From Rhizomys pruinosus (Eukaryota; Chordata; Mammalia; Rodentia; Spalacidae), in assembly GCA_009823505.1 (NCBI GenBank), contig VZQC01005585.1:48194-112193 (forward strand): 64,000 nucleotides of DNA, given 5' to 3'. The translations under genes were made by a program, and so were the position numbers. Each line of letters opens with the position of its first letter. Position 1 is the stretch's first letter. Below are positions 1-10,849 of the stretch, piece by piece. Below the pieces are notes generated by a model. That model did not search any database. It saw only the letters and a list, made by a program, of their open reading frames with translations, and was not told where the DNA came from.

Positions 1-1296
1 TTTAGGTTTCTACTTCTGCAGTTATGCTTTTATTGATTTCTCTTTCTAGGTGCCTGGGGTTGGTTGCTCCTTTATTCTGTCCTTTGAATTGCTTCAAGTA
101 TTCTCTGAAGGGTTGGTTTTCTGGACATGTATTCTTTCAACTTGTTTATGTCATGGAAGATTTTTCTCTCTCCTTCAATTATAATTGACATTTTTGCTGG
201 GTATAGTATCCTGGGTTGGCATCTATTGTCCTTTAACACTGGGAATGCTTTGCTCCAGGTTCTTCTTGCTTTCATAGTTTGCGTTGAGAAGTCAGTTGTA
301 ATTCTGGTAGGTTTCCCCTTATAGGTCACTTGTTTTTCTCTTGTGGCTTTAAGGATTTTGTCTTTGTTTTGAGTGTCTAGCATTTTAACTATTATGTGGT
401 GTGGAGAATTTCTTTTCTGATCTTATCTGTTTGGAGTTCTATGTGTTCTTGTATTTGTATTGGTTTGTCTTTTTTTAGTTTGGGGAAGTCTTCATCTATT
501 ATTCTGTTGAAGATCTGATCAATACCATTCTCTTGGGATTCTTCTCCTTCCTCTATTTCTATGATGTGGAGGTTTGGTCTTTTCATAGTGTCCCGCAGTT
601 CCTGGTTGTTCCACTTTTGTGTATTTTTAAATTTTTCATAATCTTTACTTGGGGTTTTTAGTTGTTCTGTGTTATCTTCCAGGTCTGATATTCTTTGTTC
701 TGCTTCCTCCATTCTGCCTCTGAGCCTTTTTCCATTCCTTTCCTCTTGATTGGATGAGTGTTTGATTTCCTTTTTCATTTCCTCTTCTGATTTCTTTAGT
801 ATTTCTACTTCTTTTTGGAGCTTCTCAATCTCTTCTTGTAGCTCTTTGCTTTGTTAGTTGGTTTCCTTATCTTTTTCAGCATGGGATCTTTTCAGTGTTT
901 CTACTTCCTTCTGGAGTTTGTCATTCTCTCTCTCTAGGTCCTTCTTGAGTTCTTCATTCTCTTTTCTCAGTTCTTTTATTTGTTCTTTATAATCTTTTGT
1001 TCTTTAAATATGTTCCCAGTTGTGTTTCTGATATCTGTGTCCTGGGGCATCCCCAGAGGGATCCCACTGTAGGAATCTTCCATAGGGTCGGTAGAGCTTG
1101 GTGTGGGATTATCCTGCCCCTTTTCAGTGTTTTCTCTTCTTTGTGTTCCTGCCATATGGGCTTCTCCTTGTCTGTATTCCAATGTGAGTCCTAAATGCCT
1201 CTTCACTGTGTTTAAGGCTTGCTTTGATTGCCTCCTTCAGATGCCTTCGTAATCCTGCCTTCCTGCTCTTCCTTCCGCTGGTCCCAGGAGATCTCC
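1..1296 (-). mobile_element. LINE-1, 5' end with 5'UTR and broken ORF1, cut by the window edge
   Basis: The minus strand carries a LINE-1 5' region. From right to left it shows a 5'UTR tail (about 1,207-1,296, ending in the same motif that ends the element at 28,343), the N-terminal part of ORF1p (976-1,206), the coiled-coil and central part (392-778) and the RNA-binding C-terminal part (72-383). ORF1p is the trimeric nucleic-acid chaperone of LINE-1. The pieces lie in different frames or are split by stops, and the last piece ends at an early TAA at 72-74 where the copy at 5.4 kb reads on. ORF2 would lie beyond base 1. The right boundary is inferred from similarity and could lie up to about 1,480. 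Confidence 0.85.
72..1206 (-). pseudogene. LINE-1 ORF1 pseudogene fragment set
   Basis: Three open pieces (976-1,206, 392-778 and 72-383) together cover most of ORF1p. The first holds the N-terminal leader. The second holds the end of the coiled coil and the start of the RRM, including the conserved string IEEGEE. The third holds the end of the RRM and the C-terminal domain, with YPAKMSIIIEGE. Frame changes and stops separate them, so no full ORF1p can be made. The copies at 5,510-6,694 and 27,335-28,032 align throughout. Confidence 0.8.
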
Positions 1297-1609
1297 AGCA
1301 CTGAATTTATTTGTGCAGCAGTCACATCCTGTCCAGAAGTCAGCATTTCACAGCTCTCTTCTCCATTAGGAGATATTTTGAGATATTCCCTGAGCCTTGA
1401 AGGGGGCAAGCTAGAGACAGATGATTCATCTACATCTGAGCACTCATATTTACTTAGACAAGTACTCTGACAATTTAGGAGTCTCTGTATTAATCACAAT
1501 CCTCAACCCAAGAAACTTCTCTGAACAAAGCTGAAAGCAACACATATCTATGTTTTTAAGCATAAATATTTAAAGGGAAATTTGACAGTATGGCCATTTA
1601 ACAAAACAA
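1297..1609. other. No gene recognised; possible upstream flank of LINE-1
   Basis: This stretch follows the LINE-1 5' motif. It holds short open frames on both strands with no recognisable domain, and I see no SINE. It may be extra LINE-1 5'UTR of another subtype or unique flank. Confidence 0.4.
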
Positions 1610-1845
1610 GAAAAATGGGTTCTCCTCCACTAGGATCTATGGCATCCCAGTCATGGGCTTTTGACCAGGTTTATAGTACCAGGCGTGAGTTTATTTCTGG
1701 GCAGTAGGCCTTACACCCACTCAGAAGGCCATTGATCATTTCTATAACCATCATGCTAGTATTACCCCAGTGAACCCGTCTTACCTGGCAGTTAAGTATT
1801 GCAGCATGTAAGGTCCAGCTCTGTCTACTACAACTAATATATGTA
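1610..1845 (-). mobile_element. Lx-like LINE-1 3' region fragment
   Basis: The sequence resembles the 3'UTR of older rodent Lx-type LINE-1 elements, with phrases such as catcccagtcatgggcttt and ccaggtttatagtaccaggc. It is diverged and has no coding content. Orientation and boundaries are approximate and the family call rests on recognition only. Confidence 0.45.
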
Positions 1846-1854
1846 TATTGGTTG

Positions 1855-2300
1855 TATTAGGGTTCTCTAAAGAAACAGAATCAGTAGAAAAAATAAACAA
1901 ATATTAGATTAGCTCACAGAATAGAGTCCCAGTAGTCCAACAATGGCTACAGCACACTGGAGATGTAAGAATGTGGTAGTTCCTCAGTCCACAAGACCAG
2001 ATCTCTCAGCAGTCCCAATCTGGTGAGAAAGGCCTGATGGATTCTGAGAGATCTGCTAGTCTTCAGTCTATGTTGGAATCCAAGAAGTTGGAGTTGGTCA
2101 TAGCAGCAAGATGAACTCACCAGTGAGAGAGAAGGCAAGTAATGAAAAATCCAGAGCTCCCTTTGACCATGGCCTTTCATAGGACTGCTATCAGAAGGAA
2201 CGCCCACATTTAGGATGGGTCTTTCAGCTTTCAGAACATCTGTCTCTCATTTTCGTTAATCCCATATCCATTCAAGTTGACACTCAGGATTAACCATCGC
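1855..2300. repeat. Unclassified interspersed repeat candidate
   Basis: It begins with ttagggttctctaaagaaac. A similar opening (tctctaaagaaacagaact) occurs at 5,078, and a weaker one (actctctatagaaacaactg) near 49,477. The 86-codon minus-strand frame at 1,947-2,207 has no recognised domain. I could not assign a family. Confidence 0.4.
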
Positions 2301-3429
2301 AATGTCTTTTTCCACTGTCAGCTACATACTACTTTATAACATTATTCAAGGTAGCTAGTAGGGAGATTCCTGGCCAGTTGGAGGCTGATTTCTCTATGTC
2401 TTGAAATCAAGGTGAGCCATGTGTCAGCAACAGTCTTGTCAGCTGGTTATGGTGGGTAATCAAGGGCAATGACAATAGTCTGTAAACTTTTAGATGCCTC
2501 TGAGACCTCACTAACAACAATTTATAGGCAGGTATCCTACGTCTGATGCTGAGACTTTCTAGTTTACACCCACATCACATTCCCTTTCCCCAAGCACCAG
2601 GGCATGTCCATGTCAAGCACAAGCTCTGACACACTAGTCCTTATCTTTGTTGGAACTTCAGACAAGCTATGTTGGGAGCTGAAATGATACTTTTTCTGGT
2701 GCTCATTTTATCACTTGTGCTTTGGATCCCTAAAGGACTTACTCTGTCTCCAAATTCCCTGTATGCAAACCTTTAGGCAGTGATTACTGTCAGTGCTAAC
2801 TGTTGTACCTTACAATATTTTTGTGCTTTGTTCTCACAACATAGCTGTTAAACATAATTTGGAAACTCAGGAAGACCATCAGAAAGGATTGTTTTGTTCA
2901 TTTATTCTTTCCATCATATTTTCTGTATCCTTACATATGTTTTTGTTCTTCTTTCATTTTTCACTTGACAGAGTAAAACATAGAATCACAAGCAACACTC
3001 TACAGTTGGATAAATCCAGAAACTCTAGTGAAGTTCATTTCATATCTTCAGGCATCAACAGAAGATGGAGTGATGGGCCATTGACCAGACTTCTATCTAC
3101 CAAGATAATAATTTCATTTTAATTGTAAAACTGCCAGTTTTGAGTAAGGTGCTAAATGAATCACCATGCCATTTATTTAATGCATTTTCCCCCATTCCTC
3201 TGCTAGAGCAAAAATAGCAGAGCAGATGGGCATAAATTCAGTAAAGCTTAATGAGTTGGCAAGTTATGACATAAAGTAAGTTAGAAGGAGTAGCTTAAAT
3301 GACTATCAACAAAGGAAGGAAAAAAGCCCCAAAATGCTGTTTTGAAAAATGGAAAATGATATTATTTACACTTCCTGTTTCCTTTTATTTTTATTTCTTT
3401 GATATGATTAATTTTAGTAAGTTTTCATT
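2301..3429. other. Non-coding, mostly unique sequence
   Basis: I see no SINE, no splice-bounded exon and no RNA gene here. The 109-codon plus-strand frame at 2,793-3,122 is low in complexity for a protein and matches nothing I recognise, so I treat it as chance. Confidence 0.5.
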
Positions 3430-3960
3430 TTATCACTAATTGATTACTTGTATATATTTCTGGGGCACAATGTGCATGGCTACATTGTGATACAGTGGGC
3501 AGATCCAAGTAATAATATGGTTAATAATTCCTAATATTTACCATTTCCTTGCAATTACAAATTCCAACTTTATTGTTTATTTATTTATTCTATGGGGTGA
3601 ACGGGGGAGGGTAGGTTTGTACTCATGGATGTACATGTGTGGATGTCAGAGGAAAATCTGCAGGAATTGGTTCTCTCCTTCTGCCATGTGAGTCCTGGGA
3701 TTAAACTCTGCTCATCAGGTTTAATAGCAGTCACATTTACCAGCTGTCCAATCACACTAGCGCCCTAAAGAATTTTAAATTGTTTTGAAATATACATTAA
3801 CTATAGTCACCTTACTATTCAAAGAATGCCAGAACTCACTTCCAAGTAGGTAGGTTTGGACTAATATCTCTAATGTCTTCCACCCCCAATGCCCAGCCAG
3901 GCTCTAGTATACATTTTCTTATTCATATTTCTACTGAGTTTGAGTTTCTTACCACACACA
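3430..3960. mobile_element. Ancient LINE-1 3'-region fragment split by a SINE
   Basis: Phrases such as tctggggcacaatgtgcatg and tacattaactatagtcacc recall the 3' region of old mammalian LINE-1 elements. A B2/B3-type SINE at about 3,565-3,770 splits the fragment. Strong divergence makes the subfamily uncertain. Confidence 0.4.
3565..3770 (-). mobile_element. Diverged B2/B3-type SINE
   Basis: The segment reads as a reverse B2/B3: an A-rich tail complement (tttatttatttatt), then gtgtggatgtcagaggaaaa, then the complement of the tRNA-like head near ccagctgtccaatcacac. It is clearly older than the B2 copies further right. Confidence 0.55.
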
Positions 3961-4036
3961 TAAGGGCAATGCTATCTCCCTAGGGGTTCCTTAATTATTT
4001 CACCTGACATATACTCTCTTGGTTTTCCATGGTTGT

Positions 4037-4038
4037 TG

Positions 4039-4079
<41 letters not shown>
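4037..4079. repeat. (TTA)n microsatellite
   Basis: About 14 TTA/ATT units lie directly before a minus-strand B1. This is most simply the expanded poly-A tail of that B1. Confidence 0.95.
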
Positions 4080-4080
4080 G

Positions 4081-4434
4081 GTCTTTTTGAGACAGGGTCT
4101 CCCTGTAGCACCAGCTGTTCTGGAACTCACTCTATAGACCCGGCTGGCCTTGAACTCACAAAGATCCGCCTGCCTCTGCCTCCCAGGCTGGAGAGATGGC
4201 CTAGCAGTTAAGAGCACCGACTGCTCTTGCAGAGGACCCGGGTTCGATCCCCAGCACCCACATGGCAGCTGAGAACCGTCTTTAACTCCAGTCCAAGGGG
4301 AATCTGACACCCTCTTCTGACCTCCACGGCATTGCACAACATGGGTGCACAAACCTGCATGCAGACAGTACATTCATACACACACAAAAATAAATAAATA
4401 AAAAATTTTAAAGGCGTGTGCCACCATGCCTGGC
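4081..4434 (-). mobile_element. B1 SINE interrupted by a B2
   Basis: The minus-strand B1 begins with tctttttgagacagggtctc and runs to about 4,185. A plus-strand B2 intervenes, and the B1 resumes at about 4,410 with ggcgtgtgccaccatgcctgg. The order shows that the B1 was present first. Confidence 0.85.
4186..4412 (+). mobile_element. B2 SINE nested in B1
   Basis: A near-complete B2 starts ggctggagagatggcctagc and keeps the tRNA-like box B (gggttcgatcccc). It continues through the B2 body (gacaccctcttctgacctcc) and ends in an A-rich tail with AATAAA repeats. It is transcribed by RNA polymerase III in its family and was inserted by LINE-1 machinery. Confidence 0.9.
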
Positions 4435-4439
4435 AGTTT

Positions 4440-5060
4440 TCAATGTTTAACAAATAACAGCATGCCTTGTTTTTCAAGACTTAATAGTATTCCTTTGTGT
4501 TTATGTACTGCATTTTTAATACTTTTAACCCCTGATACTGATTGTTCCCATCTCTTAGATATTATAAGTAATAAATATAGCAGTAAATATATTACTTCAT
4601 CAGACTAATGTCAGTCCTTTTGGGAACATAGCTAGTAGTGGGATGTCTGGGCTATAGAGCAGTTCTTTCTTTCATCTTTTTGAGACACAATGTTCCTGTA
4701 GCTTCAGCTGTCCTGGAAATTTCTTTGGAGAGTTTGCCTCAATCTCACAGAGATCCTCCTGCCTCTGCCTCCTAAGTGAGTGCGGAGATTAATGGCATGC
4801 ACCAGCATATCTGGCTCCCAGTCTTAATTTGGAAAACCACTGTTTTCCAAACTGGCTGTACTACCTTTAAACACTAATGAGGATGTGAAACACTCAATTC
4901 TCTTTTCTGCACATGTTCACCAACACTTTTTATCTTTTGTGATTTTAATAATAGCCAGTATAGCAGGAATAAGATGATTATCTCACTGTGACTTTCCTTT
5001 GCATTTCTCTGAATTGTGTATCCATCAGACACTACCAAGTCTTTTGAGGAATGTTTATTG
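4440..5060 (-). mobile_element. Ancient LINE-1 ORF2 fragment, split by a B1
   Basis: Diverged but recognisable minus-strand LINE-1 ORF2 sequence includes tagtattcctttgtgtttatg, ctagtagtgggatgtctggg and tttcctttgcatttctctga. A B1 at 4,672-4,817 interrupts it. No frame is open. Confidence 0.65.
4672..4817 (-). mobile_element. B1 SINE
   Basis: Reverse B1 with ctttttgagacacaatgttc at its left end and agatcctcctgcctctgcct in the middle. It is moderately diverged and nested in the ancient LINE-1. Confidence 0.8.
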
Positions 5061-5420
5061 AAGGTTTACTGATAAAAGTTCTCTAAAGAAACAGAACTGA
5101 TAAAATCCACAAGAAGCAGAGGCAGACTGGAAATCTAGCACACTTACGAATTCTCAGAGTAGAGTGCACAGAGCTTAGATCAGGGATTTCCCAGAACCAC
5201 GTGAAGCACAGAGTACTGGGATGCAGGCTAAACAGGCATAACCTCCCTTCCCCCTGCCACTGCCAAATGGAATTGCTGAGGGGGTGTCCAAGTGGATTCT
5301 TTAGAGAACTTTCAGAACAGAAAGGGAAGAGTAAGTTAGACTTCCAATAGAAAGCCTAAAACTTAGACAATTCAACACTCCATAAGCAAGAAGAAAAACA
5401 AAACAAAGAAACAAACAACA
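5061..5420. other. Non-coding; shares the tctctaaagaaacag opening with 1.86 kb
   Basis: It starts with a second copy of the repeat opening noted at 1,855. The rest shows no gene, SINE or microsatellite. Confidence 0.35.
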
Positions 5421-5509
5421 AAGGCATCTGAAGGAGGCAAACAAAGCAAGCCTTCAACACAGAGAAGAGACATTTGGGATTCACATTGGAATACAGGCAA
5501 GGAGAAATC

Positions 5510-6694
5510 ATGCCAGGGACACGAAGAAGGGACAACATGGGAAAGGTGCAGGATAATTCCACACCAAGCTCTACCAACACTTGGGAGATTCTTACAGTGG
5601 GATCCCCCTGGGGATGGCCCAGGACACAGATATTAGAGGAGCAATTGTGGACATATTCAAAGAAATCAAGGAATATAAAGAACAAGTCAGAGAACTAAGG
5701 AGAGAGAATGAAAAACTCAAGAAGGCCCTAGAGAGAAAGAATGGCAAACTCCAGAAGGAAGTGGAAACACTGAAAAGATCCCATGCTGAAAAAGAAAAGG
5801 AAACCAACCAGCAGAGCAAAGGGCTACAGGAAGAGATTGAGAAGCTCTAAAAGGAAGTGGAAATACTAAAAAAATCACAAGAGGAAATGAAAAAGAAAAT
5901 CAAACACTCATCCAATCAAGAGGAAAGGAACATTAAAAGCCTCAGAAGTAGAATGGAGGAAGCAGAACAATGAATATCAGACCTGGAAGATAAAACAGAA
6001 TGACTAAAAAGCTCAAGTAAAGATTATGAAAAATTTAAAAATACACAGAAGTGGAACAACCAGGGATTGTGGGACACTATGAAAAGATCAAACCTCTGCA
6101 TCATAGGAATAGAGGAAGGAGAAGAATCCCAAGAGAAGGGTACTGATCCGATCTTCAACAGAATAATAGATGAAAATTTTCCCAAACTAAAAAAAAAGAC
6201 AAACCAATACAAATACAAGAAGCACATAGAACTCCAAATAGACAAGATCAGAAAAGAAACTCCCTATGCCATATCATAGTTAAATTGCTAGATACCCAAA
6301 ACAAAGACAAAATTCTGAAAGCCACAAGAGGAAAACAACAAGTTGCATATAAGGGGAAACCCATCAGAATTACAACTGACTTCTCAGTGCAAACTATAAA
6401 GCAAGGAGAACGTAGAGCAAAGCATTCCCAGTGTTAAAGGACTACAGATGCCAACCCAGGTTACTTTACCCAGCAAAAATGTCAATTATAGTTGAAGGAG
6501 AGAGAAAAATCTTCCATGACATAAACAAGATGAAAGACTATATGTTCAGAAAACCAACCCTTCAGAGAATACTTGAAGCAATTCAAAGGACAGAAGAAAG
6601 GAGCAACTATCCCAGGCAACTAGAAAGAGAAATCAATAAAAGCATAACTGCAGAAGTAGAAACAGACCAAAAATGCAAATGGATAATAAGGTGA
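5510..6694 (+). pseudogene. LINE-1 ORF1 pseudogene
   Basis: The likely start is the ATG at 5,510, within the same MPGT motif as in the 28-kb copy. The coiled-coil region is open in 5,581-5,850 and is broken by a TAA at its end. The central region (6,067-6,279) and the RRM/C-terminal domain (6,431-6,694, with LLYPAKMSIIVEGERK) lie in further frames. Extra stops (for example near 5,970 and 6,001) confirm decay. Functional ORF1p is one uninterrupted protein of roughly 350-400 residues. Confidence 0.85.
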
Positions 6695-8999
6695 AAAGAA
6701 GCAACACACATCTTTCAGTTATAACCTTAAATATTAATGGACTAAAATCCCCAATCAAAAAACATAGACTGGGAGATTGGATTAGGAAAAGGAACCCATC
6801 TATATGCTGTCTACAAGAAACGAATCTTACCTTCAAAGATAGGCACCATCTTAAAGTGAAAGGATGGAAAAAAATATTTAAAAAAAAAAAAAAAAGAAAT
6901 AAAAACATTCCTGGAACTGAATGATAATGATAATACAACACAACAAAACCTATGGGATACTTTAAAAGCAGTCCTAAGAGGTAAGTTTTTAGCCCTGGGC
7001 ACCTACATTAGAAAAACAGAAAGAGCACAAGCGAATGCAGCTAAAAACACTTGGGAGACCACAACAAATGAACCCTAAATGCAACAGACAGGAAGAAATA
7101 ACAAAAATCAGAGCAGAAATCAATGAAATAGAAACACACACACACACAAAAAAAAAATCAATGAATCCAAAAGTTGAGAGAATAAACAAGATAGACAGAC
7201 CTCTAACCCAGGTAACCAAAAGAAAGAAGGAACAACTCCAAATCAATAGAACGTGTGATGAAAGGGGAAGTACCACAACAGACAATGAAAAGATCCAGAC
7301 AATCATATGGGAATACTTCAAAAACCTATACTCTACTAAGTTTGAAAACCTAGGAGAAATGGATGAATATCTGAAATCCTGGGAATCACCAAAGCTCAAC
7401 CAAGAAGAGATCGACAGCTTAAAGAGACCTATAACATATGAAGAAATTGAAGATGTAATAAGAAACCTCCTAACTAAAAAAAGTCCAGGCCCAGATGGTT
7501 TCACTGCAGCATTCTATAAAACATTTCAAATAGGCTTACAATCATTATTTCTCATATTGTTGAGAAGGATACAAAGAGAGTGAATTCTCAAAAATTCCTT
7601 CTATGAAGCCAGCTTCACGCTAATACCAAAACCAGGCAATGATACAACCAAAAAGGAGAACTATAGACCCATCTCCCTCATGAACACAGATGCCAAAATT
7701 CTAAACAGAATACTGGCAAATCGCATACAGACCCACATCAAGAAGATCATCCATCATGACCAAGTTGGATTCATACCAGAGATGCAGGGATGGTTCAACA
7801 TACGAAAATCAATAAACATCATCAAACACATAAATGGAATCAAAGACAAAAACCACACCATCATCTCAATTGATGCAGAAAAAGCCTTTGACAAAATCCA
7901 GCATCCCTTCATGCTTAAAGTCCTAGAGGGAATTGGATTGGAGGGATCATTCCTCAATGTAATCAAAGCCATATACAGGAAACCCACAGCCAATATCATC
8001 CTAAATGGGGAAATGACAGAAACATTCCCTTTAAAGGTAGGAACTCAACAAGTCTGCCCTATGTCACCACTCCTCTTCAATATAGTGCTTGAAACACTGG
8101 CTAGGGCAATAAGGCAAGAAAAGGAAATTAAAGGAGTACTAATTGGAAAAGAGGAAGTCAAGCTAACCCTATTTGCTGATGATATGATTGTTTACTTAAG
8201 GGATGCTAAAAATTCCACCAGAAAACTCCTAGAAAAAGATTAAGAGCTTCATTAAAGTGGCAAGATACAAAATTAACCTAGAAAAATCAATAGCCTTTCT
8301 TTACACCAACAACAAGCAACTGAAGAAGGAATACGAGGAGACCTTCTCACTCACAATAGCCTCAAAAACAATAAAATACCTAGGAACAAACCTAACCAAA
8401 GACACCAAAGATCTCTACAACAAAAATTTTAGACCCCCGAAGAAGGAAATTGAAGAAGACATCAGAAGATGGAAAAACCTCCCATGCTCATGGATTGGGA
8501 GAATTAGTATTGTAGAAATTTCCTTTCTACCCAAACTCTTGTACAGATTTAATGCAATCCCAATTAAATTACCTAAGAGTTTGTTTCTTCACAGGCTTGG
8601 AAAAAAGTCCCTAATTTCATTTGGAAAAACAAAAGACCCCAAATAGCCAAAACAACTCTGAGTGAAAAGAGCAATACAGGGGAGATCTCTATACCAGACG
8701 TCAAACTATACTACAGGGATATAGTCATAAAAACAGCTTGGTACTGGCACAAAAACAGACCTGTTGACCAATGGAACAAAACTGAGGATCCAAACTTGAG
8801 CACATACAATTTCAGCCACCTCATAATTGATAAGGGGCCAAGAAGACACAATGGAGGAAAGACAGCATCTTCAGCAAGTGGTGTTGGCAAAACTGGATCA
8901 CCACTTGTAGAAGAATGAAACTAAACCCCTACCTCTCTTCCTGTACAAAAGTCAACTTGAGATGGATCAAAGACGTCAATGTGAAACCCCAAACTCTGA
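6673..8999 (+). pseudogene. LINE-1 ORF2 pseudogene (endonuclease mostly deleted; reverse transcriptase decayed)
   Basis: ORF2p supplies the endonuclease and reverse transcriptase of LINE-1. The start shows the endonuclease N-terminus (TLNINGL, then CCLQETN). Near 6,870-6,900 an A-rich stretch joins it directly to the linker ([18 protein letters not shown]), so about 200 residues of endonuclease are missing. The reverse transcriptase is visible: KSPGPDGF (about 7,480), [12 protein letters not shown] (about 7,880), the altered [12 protein letters not shown] (about 8,045) and the catalytic-type FADD (about 8,170). Frame breaks occur near 7,580 and 8,240. The C-terminal part stops at about 8,999. 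Confidence 0.88.
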
Positions 9000-9003
9000 A
9001 GGC

Positions 9004-9060
9004 AAACTCCCTCTGCCTCCCAAGTGCTAGGAACAAAGGCATAGGCCACCATGCCCGGCC
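9004..9060 (-). mobile_element. B1 SINE fragment at the LINE-1 break
   Basis: Only one end of a reverse B1 is left (ctccctctgcctcccaagtg to ccaccatgcccggcc). It abuts the broken LINE-1 ORF2 with no tail or duplication between them. Confidence 0.75.
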
Positions 9061-9460
9061 CTTTGCCTATTTTTAAATAGGAATATTTGCTTTGTTCTTG
9101 TATGTTGAGTTTTACACTTACATCCCAAATTAAAAGTGAAACTCATAAAGACATGATTAATTTAAAGAAATAATTTTCAAATGAGCATAACTCCTTTAAA
9201 ATTTCTTTTTCAATGTGGTGATAGTTTAGCTAACAATGAATCTTAAACTACAGATAACTCCTTAGCTTCCCTATTTCGGAGGACAATGACATGTGCATTG
9301 GAGCCTAGCACTGAAGTTTCAGGATTCAATGATAAATTTGTTACTGAAAAAGAGAACTTTTTGGGCAGAAAATGTGCTCCCAGGAATATAGTGCTGAGTT
9401 GCAGAAGTTTCTGCTGGATTTTGCTCTGTAGCCCATAACTACAAAGCAAATATGGAACAC
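9061..9460. other. Non-coding unique sequence
   Basis: No gene, exon signal or SINE is seen between the B1 fragment and the purine microsatellite. Confidence 0.5.
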
Positions 9461-9462
9461 GC

Positions 9463-9546
<84 letters not shown>

Positions 9547-9646
9547 GAAGAGAAGAGAAGAGAAGAGAAGAGAAGAGAAGAAAGAGAAGAGAAGAGAAGA
9601 GAAGAGAAGAGAAAAGAAAAGAAAAGAAAAGAAAAGAAAAGAAAAG

Positions 9647-9679
<33 letters not shown>

Positions 9680-9692
9680 GAAAAGAAAAGAG
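9463..9692. repeat. Compound purine microsatellite (GAAA)n (GA)n (GAGAA)n (GAAAA)n
   Basis: About 230 bp of pure purine on the plus strand pass through four repeat types: tetranucleotide GAAA, dinucleotide GA, pentanucleotide GAGAA and then GAAAA. All long open frames over it are low-complexity artefacts. Confidence 0.97.
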
Positions 9693-9835
9693 ACAAGAAC
9701 AAACAGTCTGTAGGGATTTGGGATATGTATGTAGTAAGGGCAGAATCCCTTTTATCATTTTTTAAATCATACTTTCTCACATTAAACTTGCATTATTGAT
9801 AAGACCAATACATGCAGACAATGGAAGAGCATCTA

Positions 9836-10135
9836 ACTGTAGGTAGAGGCAGGCCCACCTGTGGCTGCATTGTCTTAAATTGTCTGCCCCCTAGGTGAGA
9901 ATGGCCTGAATCAACTCATGACTCACTTATGACTCAAGCACATGATACAGGGCAGAACAATAGTGAGTGATGTATACGGGGTGTGAGGCAGAGATCTAGG
10001 ATTGGCTGAGAGAGATGACATCATTTTAACTATATAAAGAACGGGCTGTAAACAATAAACGGAATCTCCATTAACACCTGACCAGATTTTTGGATCCATT
10101 ATTTTCCACCGGTGTGAAAATACTGTGGCCATAAC
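9836..10135 (+). mobile_element. Possible solo LTR
   Basis: The segment has LTR-like architecture on the plus strand: a TATA-like ctatataaag at about 10,029, an AATAAA at about 10,055 and a GT-rich stretch after it. Boundaries (TG...CA) and a target-site duplication are not clear, and there is no partner LTR in the window. The family is unknown. Confidence 0.4.
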
Positions 10136-10849
10136 GGGGTTGCAGCCAGCTCCCCAAGGCCAAGGGTTTATGTCTGGCAGATAGCCAGGCCAGACCAGGC
10201 TGTGGGGCAGAAGCTCCCACAGCCAGCTGGTGGTTTTCAGCTCCCAAGAAAAGCCACTGGTGGCTCCTCCCCTTTTCCCTTTAATCCATCAGGTGCAGTT
10301 TGCATCTCCAACCGTGGGAGAGTGCTAACTACAGGCTTAATAGTCAGGCTTTTACAATTTTATTTAAACAAGACATTTGACTCCTGCCGTCTCTGACTGC
10401 CAGGCTTTTCAGAGTGAGAATATGTATCAGTAAAGAAGCAAATTAGCTGCTTGGCCTAATTTTACATGAATATAATCTCATTTTTCAGTGGCCAAGAACA
10501 ACACAATTTTGAGGCCAAGGCCAACCTGAAATACATAGTTTCAATTTGAACATTTAGAGAGGTCAGGAAACTAATAAAGGGCTATGGGGGGAAGAAGGAG
10601 AGGCTTCCTGGGACAGGTGGTAGAGTGCAGTGATCTGAAGGAGAAAGGGGGGACATTGGACTAGGAATGGTTAAATAGGATAGGGAATGGGGGAGCAGCC
10701 CAAAGTAGGGAATATGGGGAGAACTACGTAACACTAAAGGCCTTTATAAAGTCATATGGGAAGTCTACCACTGTAGAAGCCTCTTACAGTACATATGCAT
10801 ATATCATAAAAAGCGATTAAAATGAGTTTGCCCTTTCTAGACATCAGAG
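10136..10849. other. Non-coding, unclassified
   Basis: No gene or known SINE is seen. It holds a G-rich stretch around 10,560-10,730. Confidence 0.4.

Larger units (their letters stand above)
5421..9003 (+). mobile_element. LINE-1, internally deleted and lacking its 3' end
   Basis: The left part matches the LINE-1 5'UTR just upstream of ORF1. ORF1 (about 5,510-6,694) and ORF2 (6,673-8,999) follow in the usual order. ORF1 has stops, ORF2 lacks most of its endonuclease, and the copy ends inside ORF2, joined to a B1 fragment. A normal LINE-1 insertion keeps its 3' end, so a later deletion or recombination is likely. It cannot be active. Confidence 0.9.

Noticed and set aside
2793..3122. 109-codon plus-strand frame as a gene
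   Set aside because: No recognisable domain, no splice signals, and Phe/Ser-rich composition typical of AT-rich noncoding DNA.
4186..4260. tRNA gene
   Set aside because: The tRNA-like head with box A/B belongs to a B2 SINE, as its body and tail show. The same applies to the other B2 heads.
3972..4373. 133-codon minus-strand frame
   Set aside because: It runs through the B2, B1 and (TTA)n repeats (poly-Asn), so it is repeat-derived.
9452..9799. Long Lys/Glu/Arg-rich open frame
   Set aside because: It is only the translation of the GAAA/GAGAA microsatellite; no stop codon can occur in such purine repeats.
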